A stretch of DNA of 7,252 nucleotides from Chloroflexota bacterium. Its GTDB lineage: Bacteria; Chloroflexota; Dehalococcoidia; Dehalococcoidales; RBG-16-60-22. The stretch spans positions 1-7,252 of the forward strand of contig VGOH01000054.1 of assembly GCA_016875955.1 (NCBI GenBank). The letters are read 5' to 3'. Shown here in pieces: positions 1 through 5,699 of the stretch (within the stretch, counting starts at the first letter, position 1; each line of letters opens with the position of its first letter). The position numbers and the translations under genes were made by a program. The notes beneath the pieces are model-generated. The model was not told where the DNA came from. It ran no database searches and saw nothing but the letters and a program-made list of their open reading frames with translations.

Positions 1-572
1 TACTCCACAAAGACAAATGACACCAGCGCCAGCGCCAGGGGCATATTGATATCGGTATTGGCGCCGCGCAGCAGGTGAACAGGCTCACCCTCAGCACTGG
101 TCACCAGTATCGAGCCGAAGCCCGGAATCAGGCTCAGCCAGGCGTTGAAGGCCACGAAAAGAAAGATGGTGGCCACCACGGGGAAAAAGCGCCGCCCGTT
201 CTCCTCGCCGGCGACCCGGCTGCAGAGGTCATAGAGCCAGCCCAGCAAGAATTCAAAGGCGCTCTGCAATCTGCCAGGGACAATCTTTATACGACGCGTT
301 ATGACATATGACAGGCAGATGAGCACGGCCATGGTAATCCAGGCACCGATGACGCTGTTGGCCACAGGGAAGCCAAAGAGATGAAAGGCTGTTTCTGCGG
401 GCAGCTGGAACTCCGGATGAGGCAGGCTGAGCCACGCCGGCAGACCCAGGTCGCCAATCATGCTCCTGCCCAGCGGACCGACCAGGAACCCCGCGACAAA
501 CAGCAGGACAAACAGGAACAGAACCCCCGCCAGAAGAGGTCGCGGCATACCCAGAATACGGCGCCTGGCCAT
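1..572 (-). CDS. atpB: ATP synthase F0 subunit a, N-terminal part (cut by window edge)
   Basis: Subunit a is the membrane stator of the F0 sector. It forms the half-channels that carry ions to and from the c-ring in the cytoplasmic membrane. About 190 residues are present; the C-terminal part, with the essential arginine, lies beyond the left edge. The ATG at 570-572 gives a basic N-terminus (MARRRILG) and then a hydrophobic helix (about residues 12-34). After it come HPEFQLPAETAFHLFGFPV and a second helix (about 72-92). A cytoplasmic stretch with ENGRRFFPVVATIFLF leads into another helix, and the fragment ends in the family motif NTDINMPLALALVSFVF. The start codon overlaps the stop of the upstream atpZ-like gene (TGATG), which indicates translational coupling, and GGGAG lies just upstream. 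The identification is firm; a partial gene in the usual atp order for this group. Confidence 0.95.
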   Translation of the reverse strand, partial: MARRRILGMPRPLLAGVLFLFVLLFVAGFLVGPLGRSMIGDLGLPAWLSLPHPEFQLPAETAFHLFGFPVANSVIGAWITMAVLICLSYVITRRIKIVPGRLQSAFEFLLGWLYDLCSRVAGEENGRRFFPVVATIFLFVAFNAWLSLIPGFGSILVTSAEGEPVHLLRGANTDINMPLALALVSFVFVE

Positions 573-796
573 CAACCGCTCTCCCTGTTTTTCTTATCTC
601 TTATCAGCGGTATGAGCATCCGGTACACCCCGTAGAAAGCGACCACGATGCCGAGGAGCAACCCCACTATACCCAGGGCCGGGGAGGTGTTCAGCCGGTC
701 GTCCAGCCAGATTCCGGCCACCACGCCCAGCACAATGGCGCCACCGATGAAAAACCCCACCCCCACCAGCCGCAGGGCTGCCATCCATCTGTCCAT
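572..796 (-). CDS. AtpZ/AtpI-family protein, first gene of the atp operon
   Basis: A 74-residue membrane protein of the AtpZ/AtpI (ATPase gene 1) type. Members are small proteins encoded at the head of atp operons and are thought to help c-ring assembly or magnesium/calcium supply. Two hydrophobic helices are visible (about residues 8-29 and 41-62), separated by a short polar turn, WLDDRLNTSP. The turn and the following glycine-rich GIVGLLLGIV are typical of the family. The tail is basic and charged (RDKKNRESG). I chose the ATG at 794-796 because GAGG sits six bases upstream. A longer reading from 877 would add 27 residues of poor quality and would run back into the T-tract of the preceding terminator. 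The gene overlaps atpB by one base and is probably co-transcribed with it. AtpZ and AtpI cannot be told apart here, so no symbol is given. Confidence 0.85.
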   Translation of the reverse strand: MDRWMAALRLVGVGFFIGGAIVLGVVAGIWLDDRLNTSPALGIVGLLLGIVVAFYGVYRMLIPLIRDKKNRESG

Positions 797-829
797 ATTC
801 GCCTCAATATTTGCGCCGGCGCACAGCCG

Positions 830-835
830 ATTATA
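830..835 (-). promoter_or_regulatory. Candidate -10 element of the atp operon promoter
   Basis: A perfect TATAAT reads on the minus strand, 33 bases upstream of the atpZ-like start codon and downstream of the terminator at 876-914, where an operon promoter is expected. No good -35 hexamer lies 15-18 bp upstream, so the promoter is either weak or depends on an activator. A short tandem repeat (857-876) lies where the -35 region and upstream contacts would be. Confidence 0.4.
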
Positions 836-856
836 TTGTATCATCACAAGCAGAAA

Positions 857-876
857 GAAACTACCAGAGACTACCA
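857..876. repeat. Tandem 10-bp repeat upstream of the atp -10 element
   Basis: GAAACTACCA is followed directly by GAGACTACCA, two 10-bp units differing at one base. One helical turn of spacing would put two protein contacts on the same DNA face. The repeat covers the region where the -35 element of the atp promoter should be and touches the T-tract of the upstream terminator. It may be chance. Confidence 0.5.
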
Positions 877-914
877 AAAATAAAATAGCCCCAACACTTT
901 CCGGTTAGGGCTAT
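876..914 (-). terminator. Rho-independent terminator of the nuclease/zinc-protein operon
   Basis: On the minus strand ATAGCCCTAAC (914-904) pairs with GTTGGGGCTAT (895-885). This gives an 11-bp stem with a single U-G wobble and an 8-base loop. It is followed at once by TTTATTTTT (884-876). It lies 35 bases past the stop codon of the zinc-ribbon gene and ahead of the atp genes, so it separates the two transcription units. Read on the plus strand the hairpin has no U-tract, so it acts in one direction. Confidence 0.9.
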
Positions 915-949
915 CCACCACCAATAACGATAACAACCATAAGGCAATT

Positions 950-1282
950 CTAGCGGCGCTTCTCCTGACCAAACAGTTTGGAAAAGTCACCATCAAAATC
1001 CATCAGGAAATTGTGCATATCTAGCACGTCATCAACTTCAATCTTTTTATACCGGAAATCTGCCGCCCCGCTGCCGATAAGCTCGTTCACTTCCGCCGGC
1101 ACTTTACCCTCCCTGACCACCGCCGCCACCAGGCACTGAGTATGGCATTTTGAGCAGAGGACCCTTAAAAACCACATATCTTCGCGGTGGCCAATGACAT
1201 CAACATTGCCGGGCTCATAGTTCCGACCGCAGGATTCACACTTAATTGAGGTCATCAATCTCTTTATCAGTCTCTCTTCCAC
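950..1282 (-). CDS. Small zinc-ribbon protein of unknown function
   Basis: A 110-residue protein that I do not recognise as a characterised family. Near the N-terminus CESC (about residues 15-18) and CSKC (about 43-46) form a two-pair cysteine arrangement typical of a structural zinc ribbon. Between them is a polar stretch, and VLCSKC is followed by a short hydrophobic strand (LVAAVV). The C-terminal half is acidic and ends in DMHNFLMDFDGDFSKLF plus a basic tail. I chose the GTG start at 1280-1282 because AGGAG lies 8 bases upstream. An ATG at 1253-1255 (MTSIKCESC) is a workable alternative with a weaker ribosome site. The gene begins 35 bases after the bifunctional-nuclease gene, and a terminator follows it, so the two form one operon. 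No signal peptide or membrane segment is visible. A nucleic-acid or protein-binding role linked to its neighbour is inference only. Confidence 0.8.
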   Translation of the reverse strand: MEERLIKRLMTSIKCESCGRNYEPGNVDVIGHREDMWFLRVLCSKCHTQCLVAAVVREGKVPAEVNELIGSGAADFRYKKIEVDDVLDMHNFLMDFDGDFSKLFGQEKRR

Positions 1283-1317
1283 CGCTTGAGCTCCTGCTGC
1301 CCTCGCTCTGTTTATCT

Positions 1318-1866
1318 TCAGGATTTGCGTTTGTCAAAGTCATCCATGTCAAGCGTATTGATAAAGTCATGGAAGGCCGACAGCTTCCTCAACTCTTCCT
1401 CGCTTACTTTTTTATCCTTGGTATCAACCTCGTCAGATTCCTCTATGACCGGCTTGCCCGTCTCTTCATCAAGCAGGATGCCTGCTTTGTCCAGAACCGC
1501 TTCCTCAGCAAATATGGGGGCATCGGTGCGCACCGCCAGCGCCAGGGCATCGCTGGGACGCGAGTCAATCTCCACCTGCTGGCCATTAACACTCAGGATA
1601 ATCTTGGCATAGAAAGTGTCGCTCTTCAGGTCGCTGACAATGATAGAATCTATCGCCGCGCCCAGCGAGTCAATCACTGAATTGAGAAGGTCGTGGGTCA
1701 GCGGTCTGGGCACGGTAACGCCCTGCAATTTCACGGCAATGGCATCGGCTTCCGCGGGACCAATCCAGATGGGGAGATATCGCTTGGCCAGTTTCTCCTT
1801 AAGTATCACCACCCGCTGGTAATTCATCAGGCTCACACGGATGCTGTCAATAGTCATCTCAATCAT
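1318..1866 (-). CDS. Bifunctional nuclease family protein (DUF151/BFN)
   Basis: A 182-residue soluble protein of the bifunctional nuclease (DUF151) family. Plant members have been reported to degrade RNA and DNA; the role of the bacterial ones is poorly defined. Diagnostic stretches are ILKEKLAKRYLPIWIGPAEA, VPRPLTHDLL, FYAKIILS and IDSRPSDALALAVRTDAPIF, in the usual order across residues 20-125. A lysine- and glutamate-rich linker follows, then a tail with AFHDFINTLDMDDF. The tail replaces the UVR domain that some other members carry. The start is the ATG at 1864-1866, where GGGGGAGG lies 7 bases upstream; an in-frame TTG at 1872 is too close to that site. The gene is first in an operon with the zinc-ribbon gene, behind the promoter at 1903-1931. 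Family assignment is confident; nuclease activity of this protein is not shown. Confidence 0.93.
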   Translation of the reverse strand: MIEMTIDSIRVSLMNYQRVVILKEKLAKRYLPIWIGPAEADAIAVKLQGVTVPRPLTHDLLNSVIDSLGAAIDSIIVSDLKSDTFYAKIILSVNGQQVEIDSRPSDALALAVRTDAPIFAEEAVLDKAGILLDEETGKPVIEESDEVDTKDKKVSEEELRKLSAFHDFINTLDMDDFDKRKS

Positions 1867-1902
1867 AGCCAAACCTCCCCCGGTTAATCAGCCAGCAATT
1901 TA

Positions 1903-1931
1903 ATTCTACGTCAGCAAGCTACGCTTGTCAA
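1903..1931 (-). promoter_or_regulatory. Sigma-70 promoter of the bifunctional-nuclease operon
   Basis: On the minus strand TTGACA (1931-1926, exact consensus) and TAGAAT (1908-1903, five of six) are 17 bp apart. Transcription would start near 1896 and give a leader of about 30 bases that contains the ribosome site. The spacer contains an inverted repeat, CAAGC-TAC-GCTTG (1915-1927), that overlaps the -35 edge and could be an operator. Confidence 0.85.
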
Positions 1932-2030
1932 CCAGAATTGGCTTCAGCAACTTACTATCACTGCCCTTATCTCAGGCAATTCATTAGCTATTATGTAAAA
2001 TGGTACTATTTGCCTATGCTTGTTCTTTCG

Positions 2031-2212
2031 CTCACCCCCTTGCTTCCCCTCTCCAACAGGTCTGTCTTTTGCCTCCATTTTAATAATGTTTGAGAGGGGG
2101 GAAGAACTGGAGAGGGGGCTCCGCCCCCTCTCCTCTATACTCCCCTCTCCAGCCATTTATGCCCGTATTTATTTACCCAGTGATTCTGGCTGGAGAGGGG
2201 TCAGGGGTGAGG
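2031..2212. repeat. Repeat element of alternating CCCCTCTCCA / TGGAGAGGGG units
   Basis: This gene-free stretch contains CCCCTCTCCA at 2046-2055 and 2142-2151, and its complement TGGAGAGGGG at 2108-2117 and 2191-2200. A further CCCCTCTCC lies at 2125-2133. The outer ends are also inverted: CTCACCCC at 2031-2038 against GGGGTGAG at 2204-2211. The whole therefore looks like a small non-coding element with imperfect terminal inverted repeats of about 25 bp, comparable in form to a MITE or REP-type element. No transposase or target-site duplication is visible. The flanks (1932-2030 and 2213-2313) show nothing I can support, apart from a purine-rich run at about 2278-2310. Copy number in the genome cannot be judged from one window. 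Confidence 0.7.
2109..2133. repeat. Strong GC-rich hairpin inside the repeat element
   Basis: GGAGAGGGGGC and GCCCCCTCTCC form a perfect 11-bp stem around the 3-base loop TCC. No T-tract follows on either strand, so this is not a standard rho-independent terminator. A second inverted pair lies just downstream: CCCCTCTCCAGCCA (2142-2155) and TGGCTGGAGAGGGG (2187-2200), 14 bp perfect with a 31-base loop. Confidence 0.8.
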
Positions 2213-2313
2213 CGTCATTGCCAACCAAAAGCGAATAAAAACTCTTGTGAGGGCTATCATAGCTGGAATTTCAGGGAAGCAGGCAGAGGAGGAGAAGAGG
2301 AAGTAGAAAATAT

Positions 2314-2391
2314 TGGGGTGAGTGGAGGGATTCGAACCCTCGCTCTCCAGGGCCACAACCTGGCGCCTTAAACCTCTCGGCTACACTCACC
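2314..2391 (-). tRNA. tRNA-His (anticodon GUG)
   Basis: The minus strand folds into a complete cloverleaf. The acceptor is GTGAGTG/CACTCAC (7 bp, perfect). The D-arm is GCC...GGC. The anticodon stem is CCAGG/CCTGG around the loop TTGTGGC, which gives anticodon GTG (2356-2354). The variable loop has five bases, and the T-arm is GAGGG/CCCTC with loop TTCGAAT. Histidine identity is confirmed by the extra G at position -1 (2391) facing discriminator C73 (2317), the hallmark that HisRS recognises. The CCA end is encoded (2316-2314). The tRNA has its own promoter upstream; no hairpin terminator is evident after it, only a short T-rich run. Confidence 0.96.
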
Positions 2392-2405
2392 ACCGGACGA
2401 GAGCT

Positions 2406-2435
2406 ATTATAGCGGAATAACGCCTCTGCTTTCAA
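2406..2435 (-). promoter_or_regulatory. Sigma-70 promoter of tRNA-His
   Basis: On the minus strand TTGAAA (2435-2430) and a perfect TATAAT (2411-2406) are 18 bp apart. The predicted start is near 2399, about 8 bases before the tRNA. It lies between the smr stop codon and the tRNA, so the tRNA can be made independently of smr. A 7-bp hairpin with a G-U pair (2439-2459) just upstream might partly stop smr transcripts, but it lacks a real U-tract. Confidence 0.75.
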
Positions 2436-2462
2436 ACTGATGCGTTTCCGGCACACATCCGA

Positions 2463-2747
2463 TTACTTATCAGCGAGCTGGACGACGGTCACTCCGGTGC
2501 CGCCCTCGCCATACCCACCGATGCGGTATGATTTCACCAGCGGATGTTCCGCCAGCACCTTCTGGACGGCCTGACGCAGCGTCCCGGTGCCCTTGCCGTG
2601 TACCACCCTGACCTGAATCAGGCCGGCCATGAAGGCGTCGTGCAGGTACTGGTCAAGCCGGAACAGCGCTTCGTCAACCGTCAGCTGGCGCAGCTTAATT
2701 TCATCAGTTACCGTTATCTTTTGGCGGTGATGGTGATTGCTGTACAT
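2463..2747 (-). CDS. Standalone Smr-domain protein, MutS2 C-terminus-like
   Basis: A 94-residue protein consisting almost entirely of an Smr domain, the module found at the C-terminus of MutS2 and as free small proteins; Smr domains are associated with DNA nicking or RNA cleavage. LRQLTVDEALFRLDQYLHDA opens the domain and VRVVHGKGTGTLRQAV carries the conserved HGKG motif. EGGTGVTVVQL closes it exactly as in MutS2. The usual LDLRG-like opening motif reads IKLRQ here, so its acidic residue and glycine are lost. I start it at the ATG 2745-2747: reading farther upstream would run through the uvrA promoter and start codon on the other strand. No Shine-Dalgarno sequence precedes this ATG, and the candidate promoter would leave only about 9 bases of leader. 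An in-frame TTG at 2750 is an alternative. Whether a full-length mutS2 exists elsewhere is unknown. Confidence 0.85.
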   Translation of the reverse strand: MYSNHHHRQKITVTDEIKLRQLTVDEALFRLDQYLHDAFMAGLIQVRVVHGKGTGTLRQAVQKVLAEHPLVKSYRIGGYGEGGTGVTVVQLADK

Positions 2748-2762
2748 CAAAGCCGTGTCTTG

Positions 2763-2791
2763 ATTGTAACACCTGATAGCGTCAGGAACAA
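2763..2791 (-). promoter_or_regulatory. Candidate promoter of the smr gene
   Basis: On the minus strand TTGTTC (2791-2786) and TACAAT (2768-2763, five of six) are 17 bp apart. The spacer contains the dyad CCTGA-TAGCG-TCAGG (2772-2786). Transcription would begin near 2756, almost at the start codon, so the mRNA would be nearly leaderless. The -35 is weak (three of six). Confidence 0.5.
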
Positions 2792-2801
2792 ATCCTTGTT
2801 C
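2786..2801. promoter_or_regulatory. Dyad GAACAA-N4-TTGTTC between smr and uvrA
   Basis: A perfect 6-bp inverted repeat with a 4-bp centre. Its right arm is the candidate -35 of uvrA and its left arm, read on the other strand, is the candidate -35 of smr. A protein bound here would cover both promoters. The GAAC/GTTC half-sites recall Gram-positive LexA boxes, but the gap is 8 bases where those boxes have 4, so LexA binding is not supported. Confidence 0.5.
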
Positions 2802-2825
2802 AGGCTGCCGTTCCAGTGATAGAAT
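2796..2825 (+). promoter_or_regulatory. Candidate promoter of uvrA
   Basis: TTGTTC (2796-2801) and TAGAAT (2820-2825) are 18 bp apart, and TG one base before the -10 makes it an extended -10 element, which offsets the weak -35. The start would be near 2832, followed by GGAGGGG (2841-2847) as the uvrA ribosome site. The -10 overlaps the palindrome AGAAT-A-ATTCT (2821-2831). Confidence 0.55.
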
Positions 2826-2855
2826 AATTCTGGACGGTAGGGAGGGGTTTGAAAA

Positions 2856-5699
2856 ATGCCACTGGATGCCATCATTGTCAAGGGTGCCCGCGAGCACAAC
2901 CTGAAAAACATAGACGTCACCATTCCCCGCGATAAGCTGGTGGTCATCACCGGCGTCTCCGGTTCGGGGAAAAGCTCGCTGGCGTTTGACACCATCTATG
3001 CCGAAGGTCAGCGCCGCTATGTGGAGTCGCTCTCGGCGTATGCCCGTCAGTTTCTGGGGCGGATGGAAAAGCCCGACGTTGACTATATTGAGGGCCTGAG
3101 CCCGGCCATCTCCATTGACCAGAAAGGCCCGAGCAAGAACCCCCGTTCCACCATGGGCACGGTCACCGAGGTCTACGATTATCTAAGGCTGCTCTTTGCC
3201 AGGGTGGGCCATCCCCATTGCCCCGTGTGCGGTCGGGAAATCACCACCCAGACGGTGCAGCAGATTGTGGATGCAGTCCAGGGGCTACCGGAGGGCAGGC
3301 GCATCCTGATTATGGCGCCGCTGATTCGCGACCGCAAGGGAGAGTACCAGCAGGTCTTTGCCGATTTGCGCAAGGCGGGCTACGTCCGGGTAAGGGTTGA
3401 CGGCGAGATTCACGAGCTGGCCGGGGAATTCCAGCTGGATAAGAATAAGAAGCACTCCATTGAGGCGGTGGTTGACCGGCTGGTGGTCGGGCAGGGGGAG
3501 AGGCAGCGGATTGCCGATTCCGTGGAGACGGCGCTTAAACTCGGTGCCGGCGTGGTGCTGGTGTCCATCGTTGACGGTGAGGAGCTGCTCTTCTCCGAGC
3601 ACTTCGCCTGTGTCTACGATGGCATCAGCCTCGGCGAGATAACCCCCCGCACCTTCAGCTTCAACAGTCCTCATGGTGCCTGCCCGGAATGTACCGGGCT
3701 TGGCGTCAAGCTGGAAATACACCCGGACCTGGTCATCCCCAACCGAGAATTATCCATCGCCGAGGGAGCCATCCGCCCCTGGCAGTTCCAGTCCTGGTAT
3801 TTCTATCACCTGGAGTCGCTGGCGAACCGTTACGGATTCTCACTGAACACACCGGTCAAGGACCTGACGGAAAGAGAGCTGAACCTGGTGCTCTACGGTG
3901 AGGAGGGGGACTGGCACCGCTACCGGAACCGCTTCGGGCGGGTCAGGGAGTACTTCTCAGGCTTTGAGGGCGTGATTCCCAGGATGGAACGCCTCTACCG
4001 CGACACCGAGTCGGAGAACTCGCGAGCGGACATTGAGCGCTACATGGTCTCCACGCCGTGCCCGGCCTGCCAGGGCAAGCGTCTGAAGCCAGAGTCGCTG
4101 GCGGTGACCATTGGCGGCCGCAATATCATGGCCGTCTGCGCCATGTCGGTGGTGCGAGAGCTGGAGTGGATAAGAGAGATTGGCGACAAGGTGTTTAGCG
4201 AGCGGGAGAAAATTATTGCCCGGGAGATTTTGAAGGAGATTCAGGCAAGGCTCGGCTTCCTCAAAGACGTGGGGCTGGAATACCTGACCGTTGACCGCGC
4301 CTCGGCGACCCTGAGCGGGGGGGAGGCGCAGCGCATTCGCCTGGCCACACAGATTGGCAGCGGGCTCATGGGGGTGCTCTACATCTGCGATGAGCCCACC
4401 GTGGGGCTGCACCCGGCCGATGATGCCCGCCTGATAAATACGCTGAAAAGACTGCGGGACCTGGGCAACACTATTCTGGTTGTGGAGCACGATGAGGCCA
4501 TGATGCGCGCCGCCGACCACATTATTGACATGGGGCCGGGGGCAGGGGAGCACGGTGGCAAAATCGTGGCCACTGGTACACTGGTTGATATTAAGGCCAG
4601 CCAGGAGTCAATCACCGGCCAGTATCTCAGCGGCACCAGGCAGATTCCGCTGCCCAGCAAGCGGCGCCCCGGCAACGGCGGGGAAATCGTGGTCCGGGGG
4701 GCCAGACAGAATAATTTAAAAGATATAGACGTCCACATTCCGCTGGGCAAGTTTGTCTGTATAACCGGCGTATCCGGTAGCGGCAAAAGCACTCTGGTCG
4801 ATGAGATTCTATATCGGAAGCTGGCGCAGGTCTTCTATCGCTCCCGGGAGCGGGCCGGCGACTGCGATGAAATCGTCGGCATGGAGAATATAGATAAAGT
4901 GGTCAATATCGACCAGTCGCCGATAGGCCGGACGCCGCGGAGCAACCCCGCCACCTATACCGGTACCTTTACCCCCATTCGCGAGCTCTTTGCCACCGTC
5001 CCCGAGGCCCGCATGAGAGGCTATGCGCCCGGCCGTTTCTCCTTCAATGTGAAAGGGGGACGGTGCGAGGCCTGCCGCGGGGACGGGTTCATCCAGATTG
5101 AGATGCAGTTCCTGCCCGATGTCACCGTCCCCTGCGAGGTGTGCAAGGGTCAGCGCTATAACCGGGAGGCGCTGGAGATACGCTTCAAGGACAAAAATAT
5201 CGCCGAGGTGCTTGATATGACTGTGGAGCAGGCGCTCGCCTTCTTTACCAATTTCCCCAAGGTGAAAAACAAGCTTCAGACGCTTCGGGACGTGGGGCTG
5301 GGCTATATCCACCTCGGCCAGCCAGCGCCGACGCTTTCCGGCGGCGAGGCACAGCGGGTGAAGCTGGCCACAGAACTATCGCGCCGTGCCACCGGCAGAA
5401 CGTTATACATCCTTGATGAACCGACCACCGGCCTCTCTTTTGAGGACGTGGCCGCGCTGCTCCGGGTGCTGCAGCGGCTTGTTGAGGCTGGAAACACGGT
5501 GGTGGTCATCGAGCACCACATGGATGTCATCAAGAACGCTGATTATATCATTGACCTGGGCCCCGGCGCTGGAGACCTGGGGGGATACGTGGTGGCTACC
5601 GGGACGCCGGAGGCAATCGCGCAGGTGAAGGGCTCGTCAACCGGGCAGTACCTGGGCCGGCTGCTGCGCCGGAATGCTGAGCCAGCCCTGACCGGCTGA
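2856..5699 (+). CDS. uvrA: Excinuclease ABC subunit A
   Basis: The damage-recognition ATPase of bacterial nucleotide excision repair. A UvrA dimer finds distorted DNA and loads UvrB. The 947 residues match the usual full length. The first ABC half has Walker A GVSGSGKSS (33-41), the UvrB-binding insertion beginning around C122/C125, cysteine pairs C276/C279 and C402/C405, signature LSGGEAQR (486-493) and Walker B ending DEP (512-514). The second half has Walker A GVSGSGKST (638-646), the zinc module C737-x2-C740-x19-C760-x2-C763, signature LSGGEAQR (827-834) and DEPTTGLSF (854-862). Both ATP sites look intact. Position 861 is serine where histidine (GLHF) is common, and the first half keeps GLH. 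The ATG is supported by GGAGG ten bases upstream. The gene is divergent from smr; no clear terminator follows it. Confidence 0.98.
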   Translation: MPLDAIIVKGAREHNLKNIDVTIPRDKLVVITGVSGSGKSSLAFDTIYAEGQRRYVESLSAYARQFLGRMEKPDVDYIEGLSPAISIDQKGPSKNPRSTMGTVTEVYDYLRLLFARVGHPHCPVCGREITTQTVQQIVDAVQGLPEGRRILIMAPLIRDRKGEYQQVFADLRKAGYVRVRVDGEIHELAGEFQLDKNKKHSIEAVVDRLVVGQGERQRIADSVETALKLGAGVVLVSIVDGEELLFSEHFACVYDGISLGEITPRTFSFNSPHGACPECTGLGVKLEIHPDLVIPNRELSIAEGAIRPWQFQSWYFYHLESLANRYGFSLNTPVKDLTERELNLVLYGEEGDWHRYRNRFGRVREYFSGFEGVIPRMERLYRDTESENSRADIERYMVSTPCPACQGKRLKPESLAVTIGGRNIMAVCAMSVVRELEWIREIGDKVFSEREKIIAREILKEIQARLGFLKDVGLEYLTVDRASATLSGGEAQRIRLATQIGSGLMGVLYICDEPTVGLHPADDARLINTLKRLRDLGNTILVVEHDEAMMRAADHIIDMGPGAGEHGGKIVATGTLVDIKASQESITGQYLSGTRQIPLPSKRRPGNGGEIVVRGARQNNLKDIDVHIPLGKFVCITGVSGSGKSTLVDEILYRKLAQVFYRSRERAGDCDEIVGMENIDKVVNIDQSPIGRTPRSNPATYTGTFTPIRELFATVPEARMRGYAPGRFSFNVKGGRCEACRGDGFIQIEMQFLPDVTVPCEVCKGQRYNREALEIRFKDKNIAEVLDMTVEQALAFFTNFPKVKNKLQTLRDVGLGYIHLGQPAPTLSGGEAQRVKLATELSRRATGRTLYILDEPTTGLSFEDVAALLRVLQRLVEAGNTVVVIEHHMDVIKNADYIIDLGPGAGDLGGYVVATGTPEAIAQVKGSSTGQYLGRLLRRNAEPALTG

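Noticed and set aside
797..877. Longer N-terminus for the AtpZ-like protein
   Set aside because: It begins inside the T-tract of the preceding terminator and crosses the TATAAT element, whereas the internal ATG has a good ribosome site and the family's usual length.
1246..1680. 144-codon plus-strand open frame
   Set aside because: It lies entirely antisense to the bifunctional-nuclease and zinc-ribbon genes, which have recognisable families or motifs, ribosome sites, a promoter and a terminator.
1944..2156. 70-codon minus-strand open frame and plus-strand frames at 2020-2371
   Set aside because: They run through the repeat element and, on the plus strand, into the tRNA gene; no convincing ribosome site and no recognisable protein.
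2278..2310. Purine-rich run as a regulatory or structural element
   Set aside because: It is a simple composition bias with only scattered pyrimidines, and nothing ties it to a function.
2271..2456. 61-codon minus-strand open frame
   Set aside because: It is a translation of the tRNA-His gene and its promoter.
2439..2459. Hairpin after smr as a terminator
   Set aside because: The 7-bp stem has a G-U pair and only a short AGTTTG follows, so it is too weak to call.
2786..2801. LexA (SOS) box upstream of uvrA
   Set aside because: The half-sites GAAC and GTTC are present, but 8 bases separate them and the Gram-positive box has 4; it also does not match the E. coli CTGT-N8-ACAG form.
2748..2897. 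Upstream extension of the Smr protein by 50 codons
   Set aside because: It would cover the candidate promoters of both genes and the uvrA start codon, and the added residues do not resemble an Smr or MutS2 region.
3957..4553. 198-codon minus-strand frame and other long frames inside uvrA
   Set aside because: They are shadows of the GC-rich uvrA coding sequence, with no ribosome sites or recognisable motifs.
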